Shown: positions 8,289-17,232 of the stretch, in pieces
How positions within the stretch are numbered: position 1 is the stretch's first letter
Layout: every line of letters starts with the position of its first letter
Assembly: GCA_018449715.1 (NCBI GenBank)
Contig: JAAVVA010000001.1
Span: 1,054,001-1,118,000 of the forward strand
From: Acidobacteriaceae bacterium dw_441
Lineage (GTDB): Bacteria; Acidobacteriota; Terriglobia; Terriglobales; Acidobacteriaceae
DNA: 64,000 nt
Direction of reading: 5' to 3'
Made by a program: the position numbers and the translations under genes
The notes under the pieces: model-generated
Database searches by the model: none
Told to the model about the DNA's origin: nothing
What the model saw: the letters and a program-made list of their open reading frames with translations, nothing else

Positions 8289-9400
8289 AGGATCTCTTCT
8301 ACGGACTGTGGCCTATCTGCCGCAAGGAATTCACGCACATTCGCCGCGACCAGACGACGCTGTTCTTCACGCTTGCCGTACCGCTGATGCAGCTATTCAT
8401 TCTTGGGCTTGCTGTGGACACGAATGTCAGGCAGATTGCTACGGTCGTGCTGGATGAGTCGCACACGCAGCAGAGCCGTCAGTTTGTCGATAAGCTGGCG
8501 GCGTCGGATTCGTTTCACATCGTGGGGCACGTGGACTCCGGAGAGAAGCTGGATAGCGCCATTCGCTCGGGCGAGGCGAGAGTCGGGGTGCGGATTCCGT
8601 ACGATTATGCGCGTCGTCTGCAGAGTGGCAGCACTGCCAGCGTGCTGGTGCTGGTGGATGGTTCAGACTCATCGGTTGCAGGGCAGGCTACGAATGCCTC
8701 CACCGGCGTGGCGATGCAGCTTTCACTCACGCAGCTACTGGGAAACTCACCGCTGCCCATAGAAGTAAGGCCATCTATTCTCTACAATCCCAGCACGCGC
8801 TCGGCGAACTTCTTTATCCCCGGCCTGATTGCGGTGCTGTTGCAGATGATGGTGATCCTGATGGTGGCGCTGAGCCTGGTGCGCGAGCGTGAGCGCGGCA
8901 CACTGGAGCAATTGACCATGACACCGGTGGCGCCGCTCGGGCTGATGGTGGGCAAGATGATTCCGTATGGCGTGATGGCCTTTGCGGAACTGTGCGTGAT
9001 TCTTGTGGTGATGCGCGTGGTCTTCCTGGTGCCGGTGCATGGCAATGTGCTGGTGCTGCTGGTGCTATCGATTCCATTTCTGATGACGGTGCTCGGCATC
9101 GGGCTCATCATCTCGACCAAGGCGCAGACACAGGCTGAAGCCTTCCAACTGGCGATGGCGACGGTTCTGCCATCGGTCTTTCTCTCCGGCTACATCTTCC
9201 TGATTGAGAACATGCCACCGTTTTTTGCGATGTTGAGCAAAATAATTCCGACGACCTACTACATCCGTATCGTTCGCGGCATTGTGCTGCGTGGAGCAGG
9301 AATCGGAGACCTCTGGGTGAACGGAGCGATACTGCTGGTAATGGGATGCGCCACGACCGGTATTGCAGCACTCTTGTTTGTGCGGCAGCGACATACGTAG
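8285..9400 (+). CDS. ABC-2 type permease (YbhS/YhhJ-like)
   Basis: 371 residues with the ABC-2 layout: one N-terminal membrane helix ([13 protein letters not shown]), a large periplasmic domain (about 50-165), then five membrane helices from about 175, including the conserved loop [17 protein letters not shown]. It forms the membrane channel for the ATPase encoded just upstream (ATGA overlap at 8285) with the HlyD-type adaptor. Nothing follows on this strand; the next gene is convergent. Confidence 0.9.
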   Translation: MKDLFYGLWPICRKEFTHIRRDQTTLFFTLAVPLMQLFILGLAVDTNVRQIATVVLDESHTQQSRQFVDKLAASDSFHIVGHVDSGEKLDSAIRSGEARVGVRIPYDYARRLQSGSTASVLVLVDGSDSSVAGQATNASTGVAMQLSLTQLLGNSPLPIEVRPSILYNPSTRSANFFIPGLIAVLLQMMVILMVALSLVRERERGTLEQLTMTPVAPLGLMVGKMIPYGVMAFAELCVILVVMRVVFLVPVHGNVLVLLVLSIPFLMTVLGIGLIISTKAQTQAEAFQLAMATVLPSVFLSGYIFLIENMPPFFAMLSKIIPTTYYIRIVRGIVLRGAGIGDLWVNGAILLVMGCATTGIAALLFVRQRHT

Positions 9401-9461
9401 GTCTTCATACACTTCCGTGATGCGCTCTCTGAAAAATCCTAAACATGTCTGAAAGCCGTGA

Positions 9462-12400
9462 CTATGCTATGTTCTCCTCGCGATTGCGGTACACAAGGAA
9501 GAATCCCGCGGGCACAAGGAAGATGGTGAGAAGCACTGAGAGTGTAAGACCTCCGATAAGCGCCTGCGCCAGAGGAGCATAGGATTCGGAACCTTCCCCA
9601 AGCTTGAGTGCCATCGGCAGCAGGCCAATCAAGGTGGCGAGCGAAGTCATCAGGATAGGCCGTAGACGTACACGGCAGGAGGTTGTGATGGCTTCGCGAA
9701 CGCCCATGCCTTCTTTCATCAGATGATGTGCGAACTCCACGATCAGGATACTGTTTGAGAGCGCGATTCCGGCTAGCATGACGACTCCCATCAGCGACAT
9801 GACGTTGAGTGTTGTACCCCAGATCAACAGTGCAAATATGACCCCGGCAAGCCCTGGAGGCAACGCCAGCAGGATGATAAAAGGGTCGATAAACGAGCGG
9901 AACTGTGCCACCAGAATCAGAAATAGGAGAAGCACTGAGAGCGTGAGTCCGATAGCGAAGCTATGGAAGGACGCGTTCATGGATGTAACGCTTCCGGTCA
10001 GTGTTACGTCGATTCCGTGTGGAGGGTTGGCCTCGTCCACGATCTTCTGAATGTCAGCGGCGACTTTCCCCAGGGCTTCTTCCTGAGGACGAACGTAGAT
10101 GTCGAGCACGCGGCGAATCTGGGTATGGTCCATTTCGGTCGGCGCGTTGAACTGCTCGATCGTGGCGACCATGTCGAGACGAGTCGGCTGGGTGATGTTT
10201 GTGCCGTGTAGAGGGATAGCCTTGAGATCGTCGAGCGATTTGATCTGGCCTTCCTTGTACATCACGGTGAGGAAGTAGTTATTTCCGCTGTTGGGATCGA
10301 TCCAGATGCTCGGAGCAATCATCTGGTTCGAAGTAAGTGCCGTAATGATGTTTGAGACGACCTCTTTTTCCGTGAGGCCAAGCTGGCTGGCGCGGGTGCG
10401 ATCGATACCAATGCGGAGTGAAGGATAGTCCGTGTCCTGTGGAATATAGACGTCAGCGACACCATGGACACCACGAATCTTCGAAGCGAGCTTCTGCGCA
10501 ATATCGTAATCGGCATTGACGTCGTTGCCAGCGACGCGCACGTCGATGGGAGCAGGGGCACCCATATTCAGCACGCCATCGACGAGGCTGCCGCTTGAGT
10601 AGAAGGTTTGCAACTCGGGCAGTTCTTTTGCGATGGCTTTCTTCACTTCATCAATATAGGTAAAAGAACTGGTCTTGTGATCCTCGGAGAGCGCGACCTG
10701 CGTAAAGCCTGTATGCATTGCGGCGTTCGGAGAAAAGAGTGCGGAGAATCCAGGATCGACGCCAATGTTGGTGACGGTCATATCCATGTCGTGCTTGGAA
10801 ACAATGCGCCGAACGATAGTCTCAACCTTTGCGGCTTCTTCTTCCGTGGCCTCAAGCTTGGTTCCAGAAGGAGCCTTGAAGTTGATGACAAACTGTCCTG
10901 CATCAGTGCGCGGGAAGAAGGAAAGACCAAGGAGAGGAAAGAAGCAGAGACTGATGACGAAGAAAATCGCAAATGCGATTAGCGTTGCCTTCGGACGTTC
11001 AAGGACTCGTTCGACGGTGTGGTCGTAGCGGTGAAGTAGATGGTCGAAGCTTGTCGTGAACCACGCGTTGAACCGATTCCACAGTCCATTCTTTTGGGAA
11101 GCAGGGGCTACTGCGTGTTCGGTTTCGGCAGACTCGTGAACGACATCGCCGTGTGCGCTCTTGATGAAGCGGGCGCAGAAGAGAGGCACGACCGTGAGGG
11201 CAACGAAGTAAGAGGCGAAGAGGGAGATGACAACAGCCAGTGCCAGCGCGGAGAAGAGGAACTTGCTGACGCCGTAAAGCATCGTCACCGGAAAGAAGAC
11301 GACGACCGTGGTGAGGGTTCCAGCCAGCACCGGCAATGCTACCTCGCGGCCACCTTTTTCCGCGGCGACGACAGGCGATTCGCCACCTTCGATGTGGCGG
11401 AAAATATTCTCCAGTACGACGACTGAATTGTCGATGAGGCGTGAAAGAGCAAGCGCTAAGCCACCGAGAACCATGCTGTTTACCGAGCTCCCTGAAAGCC
11501 TCAGCACGAAGAAGGTGGCAAGCAGCGAGAGGGGAATGGAAAAGAAGACAGCGATGGTCGCCCTCATGCTGCCGAGGAAGACCAGAATCATCAGGCAGGT
11601 GAGAAATAGTCCCACGCCACCTTCATGCAGCAGAGTCTCGATGGCGGTCTTGACGAAGCGCGACTGATCGAAGACGACATCGCTCTTGAGAGAACCTGGC
11701 ACATCGTAGAGATGTTGCAGCTTATCTTTGACTCCGTTCACGATGGCGATGGTATTAGAGTCGCCACCCTGTTTGAAGATCGGCAGGTAGACGGCGCGCT
11801 GACCGTTGACGCGGACGATATTGTACTGCAGCCCGAAGGAGTCCTGCGGGACCGCAACGTCACCCACTCGCACTGGTGACTGTCCCACCATCTTCAGCGG
11901 AACCTGCGCAATATCGCTTGCTCCCTTCAGCATCGAGTTGGTGTAGATGTTGTAGTCGTAACGACCGATCTGTACATCGCCTGCAGGAAGGATGACGTTG
12001 GCATCGTTCACCGAGCGAACAACATCCATTGGGCTGAGTTGGTTGGCTTCAAGCTTGTAGGGATCAGCGTAGAGCATAATCTGACGCCAGCGTCCGCCGA
12101 AGGGCTGCGGCACAGAGGCTCCTGCAACACTGGCCAGCTGGTTTCGCACAAAATTTTGGCCAATGTCTTTCAGTTTGCTCTCGTTCAATCCCGCACCACT
12201 AAGTGGAACGAGGGCGACCGGAATGCTCGAGGCGTCCTGCTTGAGTACGATGGGGGGATAGGTGCCGGGAGGCATATCGCGAAGATCGCTCATTGCGAGC
12301 GATGAGATCGTGGCGGCATCGGCGTCGGGATCCGTCCCCGCGCGGAAATATACCTTGATGAGACTTACACCAGGCAGAGAGCGTGATTCCATGTGGTCGA

Positions 12401-12623
12401 TGCCGCCTGCCAGCGTGAATTGACGCTCAAGGTGATATGTAATGTTGGTTTCAATCTGTTGCGGAGGCATGCCGGAGTAGAAGGTTGCGACAGCAACCAC
12501 CGGTAGGTTGATTGGAGGAAACATGTCCACCGGCATATCGGAGACGCTGACCGTGCCAAGAATCATGACCACGAGGCACAGCACAACGATCAGATAAGGG
12601 TTACGAATAGAGAATCCAGACAT
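9462..12623 (-). CDS. RND efflux pump inner-membrane subunit
   Basis: 1053 residues, the normal length for RND pumps, with 12 expected membrane helices and two large periplasmic loops. It begins SIRNPYLIVVLCLVVMILG and ends with FLVPAGFFLVYRNR. In helix 4 the proton-relay region reads SRLIDNSVVVLEN: the first Asp of the AcrB Asp-Asp pair is kept and the second is Asn, unlike AcrB (DD) and CusA/CzcA (DA). The family exports drugs, lipids or metals using the proton gradient. It is the last gene of a five-gene operon (secreted protein, DUF190, TolC, adaptor, pump); GGGAGAG stands just before its ATG. Control by the divergent two-component pair suggests an inducible system; the substrate is not evident. 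Confidence 0.93.
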   Translation of the reverse strand: MSGFSIRNPYLIVVLCLVVMILGTVSVSDMPVDMFPPINLPVVAVATFYSGMPPQQIETNITYHLERQFTLAGGIDHMESRSLPGVSLIKVYFRAGTDPDADAATISSLAMSDLRDMPPGTYPPIVLKQDASSIPVALVPLSGAGLNESKLKDIGQNFVRNQLASVAGASVPQPFGGRWRQIMLYADPYKLEANQLSPMDVVRSVNDANVILPAGDVQIGRYDYNIYTNSMLKGASDIAQVPLKMVGQSPVRVGDVAVPQDSFGLQYNIVRVNGQRAVYLPIFKQGGDSNTIAIVNGVKDKLQHLYDVPGSLKSDVVFDQSRFVKTAIETLLHEGGVGLFLTCLMILVFLGSMRATIAVFFSIPLSLLATFFVLRLSGSSVNSMVLGGLALALSRLIDNSVVVLENIFRHIEGGESPVVAAEKGGREVALPVLAGTLTTVVVFFPVTMLYGVSKFLFSALALAVVISLFASYFVALTVVPLFCARFIKSAHGDVVHESAETEHAVAPASQKNGLWNRFNAWFTTSFDHLLHRYDHTVERVLERPKATLIAFAIFFVISLCFFPLLGLSFFPRTDAGQFVINFKAPSGTKLEATEEEAAKVETIVRRIVSKHDMDMTVTNIGVDPGFSALFSPNAAMHTGFTQVALSEDHKTSSFTYIDEVKKAIAKELPELQTFYSSGSLVDGVLNMGAPAPIDVRVAGNDVNADYDIAQKLASKIRGVHGVADVYIPQDTDYPSLRIGIDRTRASQLGLTEKEVVSNIITALTSNQMIAPSIWIDPNSGNNYFLTVMYKEGQIKSLDDLKAIPLHGTNITQPTRLDMVATIEQFNAPTEMDHTQIRRVLDIYVRPQEEALGKVAADIQKIVDEANPPHGIDVTLTGSVTSMNASFHSFAIGLTLSVLLLFLILVAQFRSFIDPFIILLALPPGLAGVIFALLIWGTTLNVMSLMGVVMLAGIALSNSILIVEFAHHLMKEGMGVREAITTSCRVRLRPILMTSLATLIGLLPMALKLGEGSESYAPLAQALIGGLTLSVLLTIFLVPAGFFLVYRNREENIA

Positions 12624-12650
12624 CGCTCTCCCGTGCTTCCTTTCAGTGCC

Positions 12651-13862
12651 TTAGTTGCGGCTTCCGGTTTCGTAGGTGGCAGTGACGGCTTCTACTTTTT
12701 CGCCATCGGACAGTCCAGTGTGACGACCGACGATGACTTTTTCGCCGCTCTGAAGACCGGAAAGAATCTCTACGCGTGTTGCTGTCTGCAGGCCAACCTT
12801 GATGGGAATCAGATGGATGATTCCGTCGCGTACGACATACGTCTGCTGCACGCTGGTTCCGAGACCTTCTACGGCATCCAGTGGAACGCTGAGGACATTA
12901 GGGCGAGCGGCAAGGTGCAGGTGTACCTCTGCGTACATGCCGGGAACAAGCTTGCCGTCAGGGTTGGGAACATCAACTTCCGTGTCCATCGTGCGGGTGG
13001 ACGTCTGCACGGAGTTTGCATAGCGCGTCACCTTGCCTTGTAATGTACGTCCCAGGCTGATGACGTCCACTTGTACAGGTTGGCCGTTACGGATATCGGC
13101 GACGTCAGAGACGGGAACCGGCAGGGTCAGGCGCAGCAAATCGTTCTGCGAGAGCTTCACCACGGGCATGGTTTGTGTTTGTGAGGAGATACCTGCCTGA
13201 ATCATTGATCCGGTGTTGGCATATCGTTTTGTGACAACCCCGGTGAAGGGAGCCCGGATGCTGGTGTATTGCACCATGTCAAGCGTGCGCGCATACTCGG
13301 AGTCTGCCTCAAGTTTGTTCTGCTCGGCTGCTTTCAGGGAAGAGATGGCGCTGGCCAACTGAGCCGCAGCCTCTAATTCATGGGACTGCGCAACATCAAC
13401 CTCTTGCTTGGGAATGAGTCCCCTGTCTCGATTGGCGACATCCTGAATGCGCTGATAGGAGAGCTTTGCAATGTTAGCTCCTGCCTGTGCGCGCTGTACG
13501 GCAGATTGAGCTGTGATAACGTCGGCCTCCGCTGCGGCGACAGCGGCCTTCGCCTTTGCCATGTCGTCCTGAATCTCGGGAACCTCAAGGATAGCGAGCA
13601 CTGCATCCTTCCGCACGTGATCTCCGATATCGACATGAATAGACTTCACATAGCCAGCTACCTTCGCCATGACATCTACTTCCTGGTAAGGACGGAACTC
13701 GGCGGTTAATGTCAGATCGCGTTCCAAAGTAGCTTGGCTAACAGTTGCAACGGGAACGGTCGGTACAGCAGCAGCCGGAGCAGCGCTTTGCTTGCACGCT
13801 GTCATAAGGCCGGTGGCCGCTGCAAACACGCCAAGAACGCTGGCTCGTTTCAGGTGTGCCAT
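12651..13862 (-). CDS. RND periplasmic adaptor lipoprotein
   Basis: 403 residues from ATG 13862. The N end is a lipoprotein signal with lipobox LMTAC (Cys about 20), then the lipoyl half-motif GYVKSIHVDIGDHVRKDAVL, an Ala-rich coiled-coil hairpin, the second half SIRAPFTGVVTKRYANTGSMI and a beta-barrel/membrane-proximal region. A TTG at 13880 overlapping the tolC stop (TTGA) would add six residues; I prefer the ATG because AAAGG lies 10 nt before it. It joins the pump to the TolC-type channel in the same operon. Confidence 0.9.
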   Translation of the reverse strand: MAHLKRASVLGVFAAATGLMTACKQSAAPAAAVPTVPVATVSQATLERDLTLTAEFRPYQEVDVMAKVAGYVKSIHVDIGDHVRKDAVLAILEVPEIQDDMAKAKAAVAAAEADVITAQSAVQRAQAGANIAKLSYQRIQDVANRDRGLIPKQEVDVAQSHELEAAAQLASAISSLKAAEQNKLEADSEYARTLDMVQYTSIRAPFTGVVTKRYANTGSMIQAGISSQTQTMPVVKLSQNDLLRLTLPVPVSDVADIRNGQPVQVDVISLGRTLQGKVTRYANSVQTSTRTMDTEVDVPNPDGKLVPGMYAEVHLHLAARPNVLSVPLDAVEGLGTSVQQTYVVRDGIIHLIPIKVGLQTATRVEILSGLQSGEKVIVGRHTGLSDGEKVEAVTATYETGSRN

Positions 13863-13876
13863 AGAATCAGTGCCTT

Positions 13877-15214
13877 TCAATTCAGATTGCCTGTTGCAAA
13901 ATCCAGTTCGGCGCGACGAGCGAAGTAGCTATAAGTCGCATCGGCTGCAGTGATTTCAGCGGAGGTTTCATTGAGCTGCGCTTCGTTCAGCTCGACAATG
14001 CTGCCCAGCCCGGCGTCATAGCGGTCTTGCGCCAGTCGCAGAGCCTCTTTGCTTTGCGTGACGAGTCGGGAAGTAACTTCAAGTGCTCGATAGGATTCGT
14101 CCGCTCGATACCATGCATCGCGAGTTTGTTCTGTGACTTCGAGTCGTAGTTGCTGTACATCATGCTCGCGGGCACTTGCTTCAAGCTCAGCTTCGGCGCG
14201 CCGTGCACCGAAAAGACCACCGTTGAAGACGGGAATGTTCAAGTTGAAACCCGCGGCAGCGTAATTGTCGCGAAGTGTGTGGTCACGGTAAGGAATTTGT
14301 CCAGCAGAAGCCAGTGCATTGAGCGTTGGATAGCTCAACCTCTTTTCGGAGAGTGCAAACTTTTTCGCGGAAAACATCAGTGCCTGTGCCGCACCCAGAT
14401 CAGCGCGTTGTACCTGCGCCTGCTGTTGCAGAGCATCGGGAGCCGCAGGCAACGCATCGCTTCCAGCGACAGAGGCATCCATCAGGACAGCGTTGACGGG
14501 CTGTTGTAATCCCATTGCTGTTGCAAGTCGCATACGTTGCTGGGCAACAGTGCTTTGTGCGCGGACTACGGCAAGATCCGCTTCGCTCAGAAGAACGTTG
14601 GCGAAGTTAACATCCAGGGTAGAGCGTAACTCGCTCTGTGCCAGTGCGGCGAGCTGACGCGCAATGAGACGGCGATTATCCTGCGCTGCCTGAGCTGCTC
14701 GTAAAACCGCCTCAGCGCCAAGAACGCCGTAGTAAGCCTCTCGAACATTCAGACGAACCTGGGCCCTTGTCAGAGTTGCGGCATCTGCTTGAGCTTCCGC
14801 GGAATATTTTGCGCTCCCAACCAATGCGCTGGTACGGCCAAAATCTGTGACAAGCTGTGTCAGATTTCCACCATAGGCAAAGCGGTCAGAGACTGCAGAT
14901 GTGGTGAGGTTACCCGCGGCGATCGAGGTTCCCGTATCCGTCACGAGCGCTCCGGTCGCGTTGAAGCCTATGTTAGGCATGTAATTGGCACGGGCTTGCT
15001 TCACGCGTTCAGTCATTGCGCGTGCGCGCAGCTGAGCTGCCAGCAGACGTGGCTGGTTGGAGAGAGCGGTTGCTTCAGCATCGGGCAGCGTCAGTTGACC
15101 TGTGGCCGCAGACGAGGTTGCAGCCACAGGGACAGAAGTGGATTGTGCGAACGAGGAGGGCTGAATGCCCGAAGCGAGTAGCGCTCCAAGGGCGAGCCAT
15201 GCACGTACCTTCAT
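13877..15214 (-). CDS. TolC-family outer-membrane channel
   Basis: 445 residues from ATG 15214. A signal peptide (LALGALLASGIQPSSFAQ) is followed by the two structurally repeated halves of outer-membrane efflux proteins, each with long Ala/Gln/Leu-rich helices (for example LTLPDAEATALSNQPRLLAAQL and, in the second half, VTEQTRDAWYRADESYRALEV). It forms the outer-membrane exit of the tripartite RND pump. The start overlaps the DUF190 stop as TGATG, so translation is coupled; GGTGA is the likely ribosome site. Confidence 0.92.
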   Translation of the reverse strand: MKVRAWLALGALLASGIQPSSFAQSTSVPVAATSSAATGQLTLPDAEATALSNQPRLLAAQLRARAMTERVKQARANYMPNIGFNATGALVTDTGTSIAAGNLTTSAVSDRFAYGGNLTQLVTDFGRTSALVGSAKYSAEAQADAATLTRAQVRLNVREAYYGVLGAEAVLRAAQAAQDNRRLIARQLAALAQSELRSTLDVNFANVLLSEADLAVVRAQSTVAQQRMRLATAMGLQQPVNAVLMDASVAGSDALPAAPDALQQQAQVQRADLGAAQALMFSAKKFALSEKRLSYPTLNALASAGQIPYRDHTLRDNYAAAGFNLNIPVFNGGLFGARRAEAELEASAREHDVQQLRLEVTEQTRDAWYRADESYRALEVTSRLVTQSKEALRLAQDRYDAGLGSIVELNEAQLNETSAEITAADATYSYFARRAELDFATGNLN

Positions 15215-15567
15215 CAAGAGATCACCCTTTCAGCGGCGCTGGCATGCTTGAGGATTGTTGTTGGGTGAGCCTCTACTAACCCATCGGTCACCATGTCGAG
15301 CAGATCCCCGATAATGGAATCCACTTTTTCCTGTGTCTCGATGAAGTAAATAACGACCGGCGTGTGCAGCCCCTCCACATCGCCGGCGCCGCGCTTGTGC
15401 AGTTGGCTGCGAATGCCAAAGCCTGCATCAGCGCGTAACAGGGTAGCGCCGTGAACTCCGTTTTGCATGAGATAGGCGAGGACGGTTTCTGTAAGAAATC
15501 CGTCCGTTGCCCCAGTATCTTCATTCAGATGGATCGTCACCTTTGTGGCCGGTCCAGGGTGCAGCAT
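15214..15567 (-). CDS. DUF190 family protein (PII-like fold)
   Basis: 117 residues from ATG 15567, which has AGGAGAG 8 nt upstream. The frame is open further upstream but that part is Arg-rich shadow sequence. The protein contains the DUF190 pattern: KVTIHLNEDTGATDG, AYLMQNGVHGATLLRADAGFG, PVVIYFIETQEKVDSI and DLLDMVTDGLVEAH. DUF190 proteins have a ferredoxin-like, PII-like fold and are often encoded near fluoride or metal transport and efflux genes; their biochemical role is not established to my knowledge. Here it sits inside an RND efflux operon, coupled to tolC, so a sensory or regulatory role for the pump is a reasonable guess. Confidence 0.82.
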   Translation of the reverse strand: MLHPGPATKVTIHLNEDTGATDGFLTETVLAYLMQNGVHGATLLRADAGFGIRSQLHKRGAGDVEGLHTPVVIYFIETQEKVDSIIGDLLDMVTDGLVEAHPTTILKHASAAERVIS

Positions 15568-15622
15568 GCGCTTATCTCTCCTGAGTTTTCTGTGATGGCT
15601 CGACTTACAGCGAGGCTGGAAA

Positions 15623-16384
15623 CTACCGGGATGCCTGTTGGGTTGGCACAACTTCGAGCAGGGCGGTTGTGTTCTTCCAAACCTTAGGCGAATCGTGCGT
15701 CGAGGCCAGCGTGAGCTTCGACGGCTCAGCAGACGATCCACGCTCCATCGCGGTCACTCCGGTAAAGCCATACAGGCCGCATGCCGAGGCGGAGTAGCTT
15801 CCCATCGAAACCTCAACCTCGCTGCCATCGCAGTCGTTATGCGCGATCAGGTGTGCGTAAACACCACCCTTGCGGTTGTAGGCCACAACATCGCCGCTCT
15901 GATCTACGACCTCGGACTGCGAAGGTACAAGCTGATCGCCGCCGATCTGCGTAAGAGTTCCCAGCGAGTCAATATCGGAGGCCTTAGGACGCTGTGCGTC
16001 CCAGCTTGTAATCGGGTCGGCCATTGCGCGCACTGTCACGTGCAGAGGAATCGTTGCGGCGCCTGCCTGGACAGAGTCGAACTGTATCGAAAGCACCGAC
16101 GCTTTCTGCTTGGCGTAGGGTGTCTTGTCATAGCTGAAGCCTGAGGCCTCGAGGACATGACCGCCTACTCTGGAGCCTGAAGGAAGTATCTGACCGTTCG
16201 TCAGCCTCACAGCCTGGGTCGTTTTCGCCACAACGGGGTCGCCTGCGCGAACATGGTCTGCGCTGATGCTCTTTGTAAAGACGACCGGCAAGGTAGCGGG
16301 CGCTTCAAGCGAGGGAGAGGCCGCCTGGGCCAACGCGAACGAGGACGAGAGCAGGAGAGCCGACAGGATAGGGAACTTCGACAT
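15623..16384 (-). CDS. Secreted protein of unknown function, first gene of the efflux operon
   Basis: 253 residues from ATG 16384, with GGAGG 5 nt before it. A signal peptide (ILSALLLSSSFALAQA) is followed by a beta-rich domain that resembles the conjugal-transfer/TrbI-like barrel seen in many acidobacterial secreted proteins (SADHVRAGDPVVAKTTQAVRL, LPSGSRVGGHVLEAS), then a segment with two cysteines (NDCDGSEVEV and SASACGLYGF) that could form a disulfide. I do not recognise a named family. Its place directly downstream of the putative regulator boxes and ahead of DUF190-tolC-adaptor-pump suggests it is co-regulated with the pump. Confidence 0.75.
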   Translation of the reverse strand: MSKFPILSALLLSSSFALAQAASPSLEAPATLPVVFTKSISADHVRAGDPVVAKTTQAVRLTNGQILPSGSRVGGHVLEASGFSYDKTPYAKQKASVLSIQFDSVQAGAATIPLHVTVRAMADPITSWDAQRPKASDIDSLGTLTQIGGDQLVPSQSEVVDQSGDVVAYNRKGGVYAHLIAHNDCDGSEVEVSMGSYSASACGLYGFTGVTAMERGSSAEPSKLTLASTHDSPKVWKNTTALLEVVPTQQASR

Positions 16385-16438
16385 GGAAACCTCCAAAAAC
16401 AGCCATAACTGTTACTCCGGAGTGGACCATTTCCTGTT

Positions 16439-16466
16439 CTTACATACCCTTACATGTTCCTTACAT
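16439..16466. promoter_or_regulatory. Three phased CTTACAT repeats: likely response-regulator operator
   Basis: CTTACAT occurs at 16439, 16449 and 16460, spaced 10 and 11 bp, so all three lie on one face of the helix. This is the usual geometry for tandem OmpR/PhoB-family binding sites. They lie between the divergent efflux operon and the response-regulator gene. A possible promoter for the regulator lies just downstream: TTGCCC (16483-16488), 18-bp spacer, CATAAT (16507-16512). No other factor is implied, so the regulator encoded next door is the natural candidate. Confidence 0.6.
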
Positions 16467-16533
16467 CCCGTATTTGCTGCATTGCCCTAGCCTTGTGTCA
16501 TGGGATCATAATCAGGAGGGAGAGTGCTGTCGC

Positions 16534-17232
16534 ATGGTCCAGGTCCGCTCCAGGATTTTAGTTGTCGAGGACGACCGCAAGATGTCCGCTGCGCTTGTAT
16601 CCGGTCTTGAAGCCGCAGGATACGAGGTGCTGGCGGCAGAGTCCGCCGAGGAAGGTTTTTTCCTCGTTCATACGCAACGGCCGGATTTGATGCTGCTTGA
16701 CCTGACTCTTCCTTATCGGAATGGACTGGATATTCTGCGCCAGATTCGCGCTGAGAAACTGGACCTGCGTGTCCTGATCCTGACCTCGCATAACACAGTC
16801 GAAGACCGGGTTGCAGGGCTGAATACAGGCGCGGATGATTACCTTGGCAAACCGTTTTCGTTTCCTGAACTGACGGCCCGCATTGATGCTTTGCTGCGTC
16901 GCTTCCTTCCTTCGCAGCCTTCGATGATCTCGGTGGGAGATTTAGTGCTCGATACGAAAGCACGCACGGCTTCGCGGGCTAACGAGCGGCTGGAACTGAC
17001 AGCTCGTGAATTCGATCTGCTTCTTTACTTGGTGGGCAATGTTGGACGCACGGTATCGCGCGAGATGCTGGCCCGGGATGTGTGGCGCGAAACATCGCGT
17101 TATACGCCTCTCGACAATGTGATCGACGTGCAGATGGCGCGACTGCGCCGCAAAATCGACGATCCCTTTCCGATCAAGTTGCTTCAGACGATTCGAGGAG
17201 TCGGCTTTAGCCTCAGGGAGCCGCAACTTTGA
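16534..17232 (+). CDS. OmpR/CusR-like response regulator
   Basis: 232 residues from ATG 16534; an AGGAGGG site lies upstream at 16514-16520, and the longer in-frame ATG at 16474 adds unrelated sequence. Receiver domain: acidic pair VVEDD near residue 11, phosphoacceptor Asp in LMLLDLTLP (about 55), Lys in YLGKPFS. The C-terminal winged-helix domain ends NVIDVQMARLRRKIDDPF then IRGVGFSL, the signature of CusR/CopR-type regulators. It should be phosphorylated by the kinase encoded next (TTGA overlap). Three phased repeats upstream are the probable target, giving self-regulation and control of the divergent efflux operon. Confidence 0.92.
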   Translation: MVQVRSRILVVEDDRKMSAALVSGLEAAGYEVLAAESAEEGFFLVHTQRPDLMLLDLTLPYRNGLDILRQIRAEKLDLRVLILTSHNTVEDRVAGLNTGADDYLGKPFSFPELTARIDALLRRFLPSQPSMISVGDLVLDTKARTASRANERLELTAREFDLLLYLVGNVGRTVSREMLARDVWRETSRYTPLDNVIDVQMARLRRKIDDPFPIKLLQTIRGVGFSLREPQL

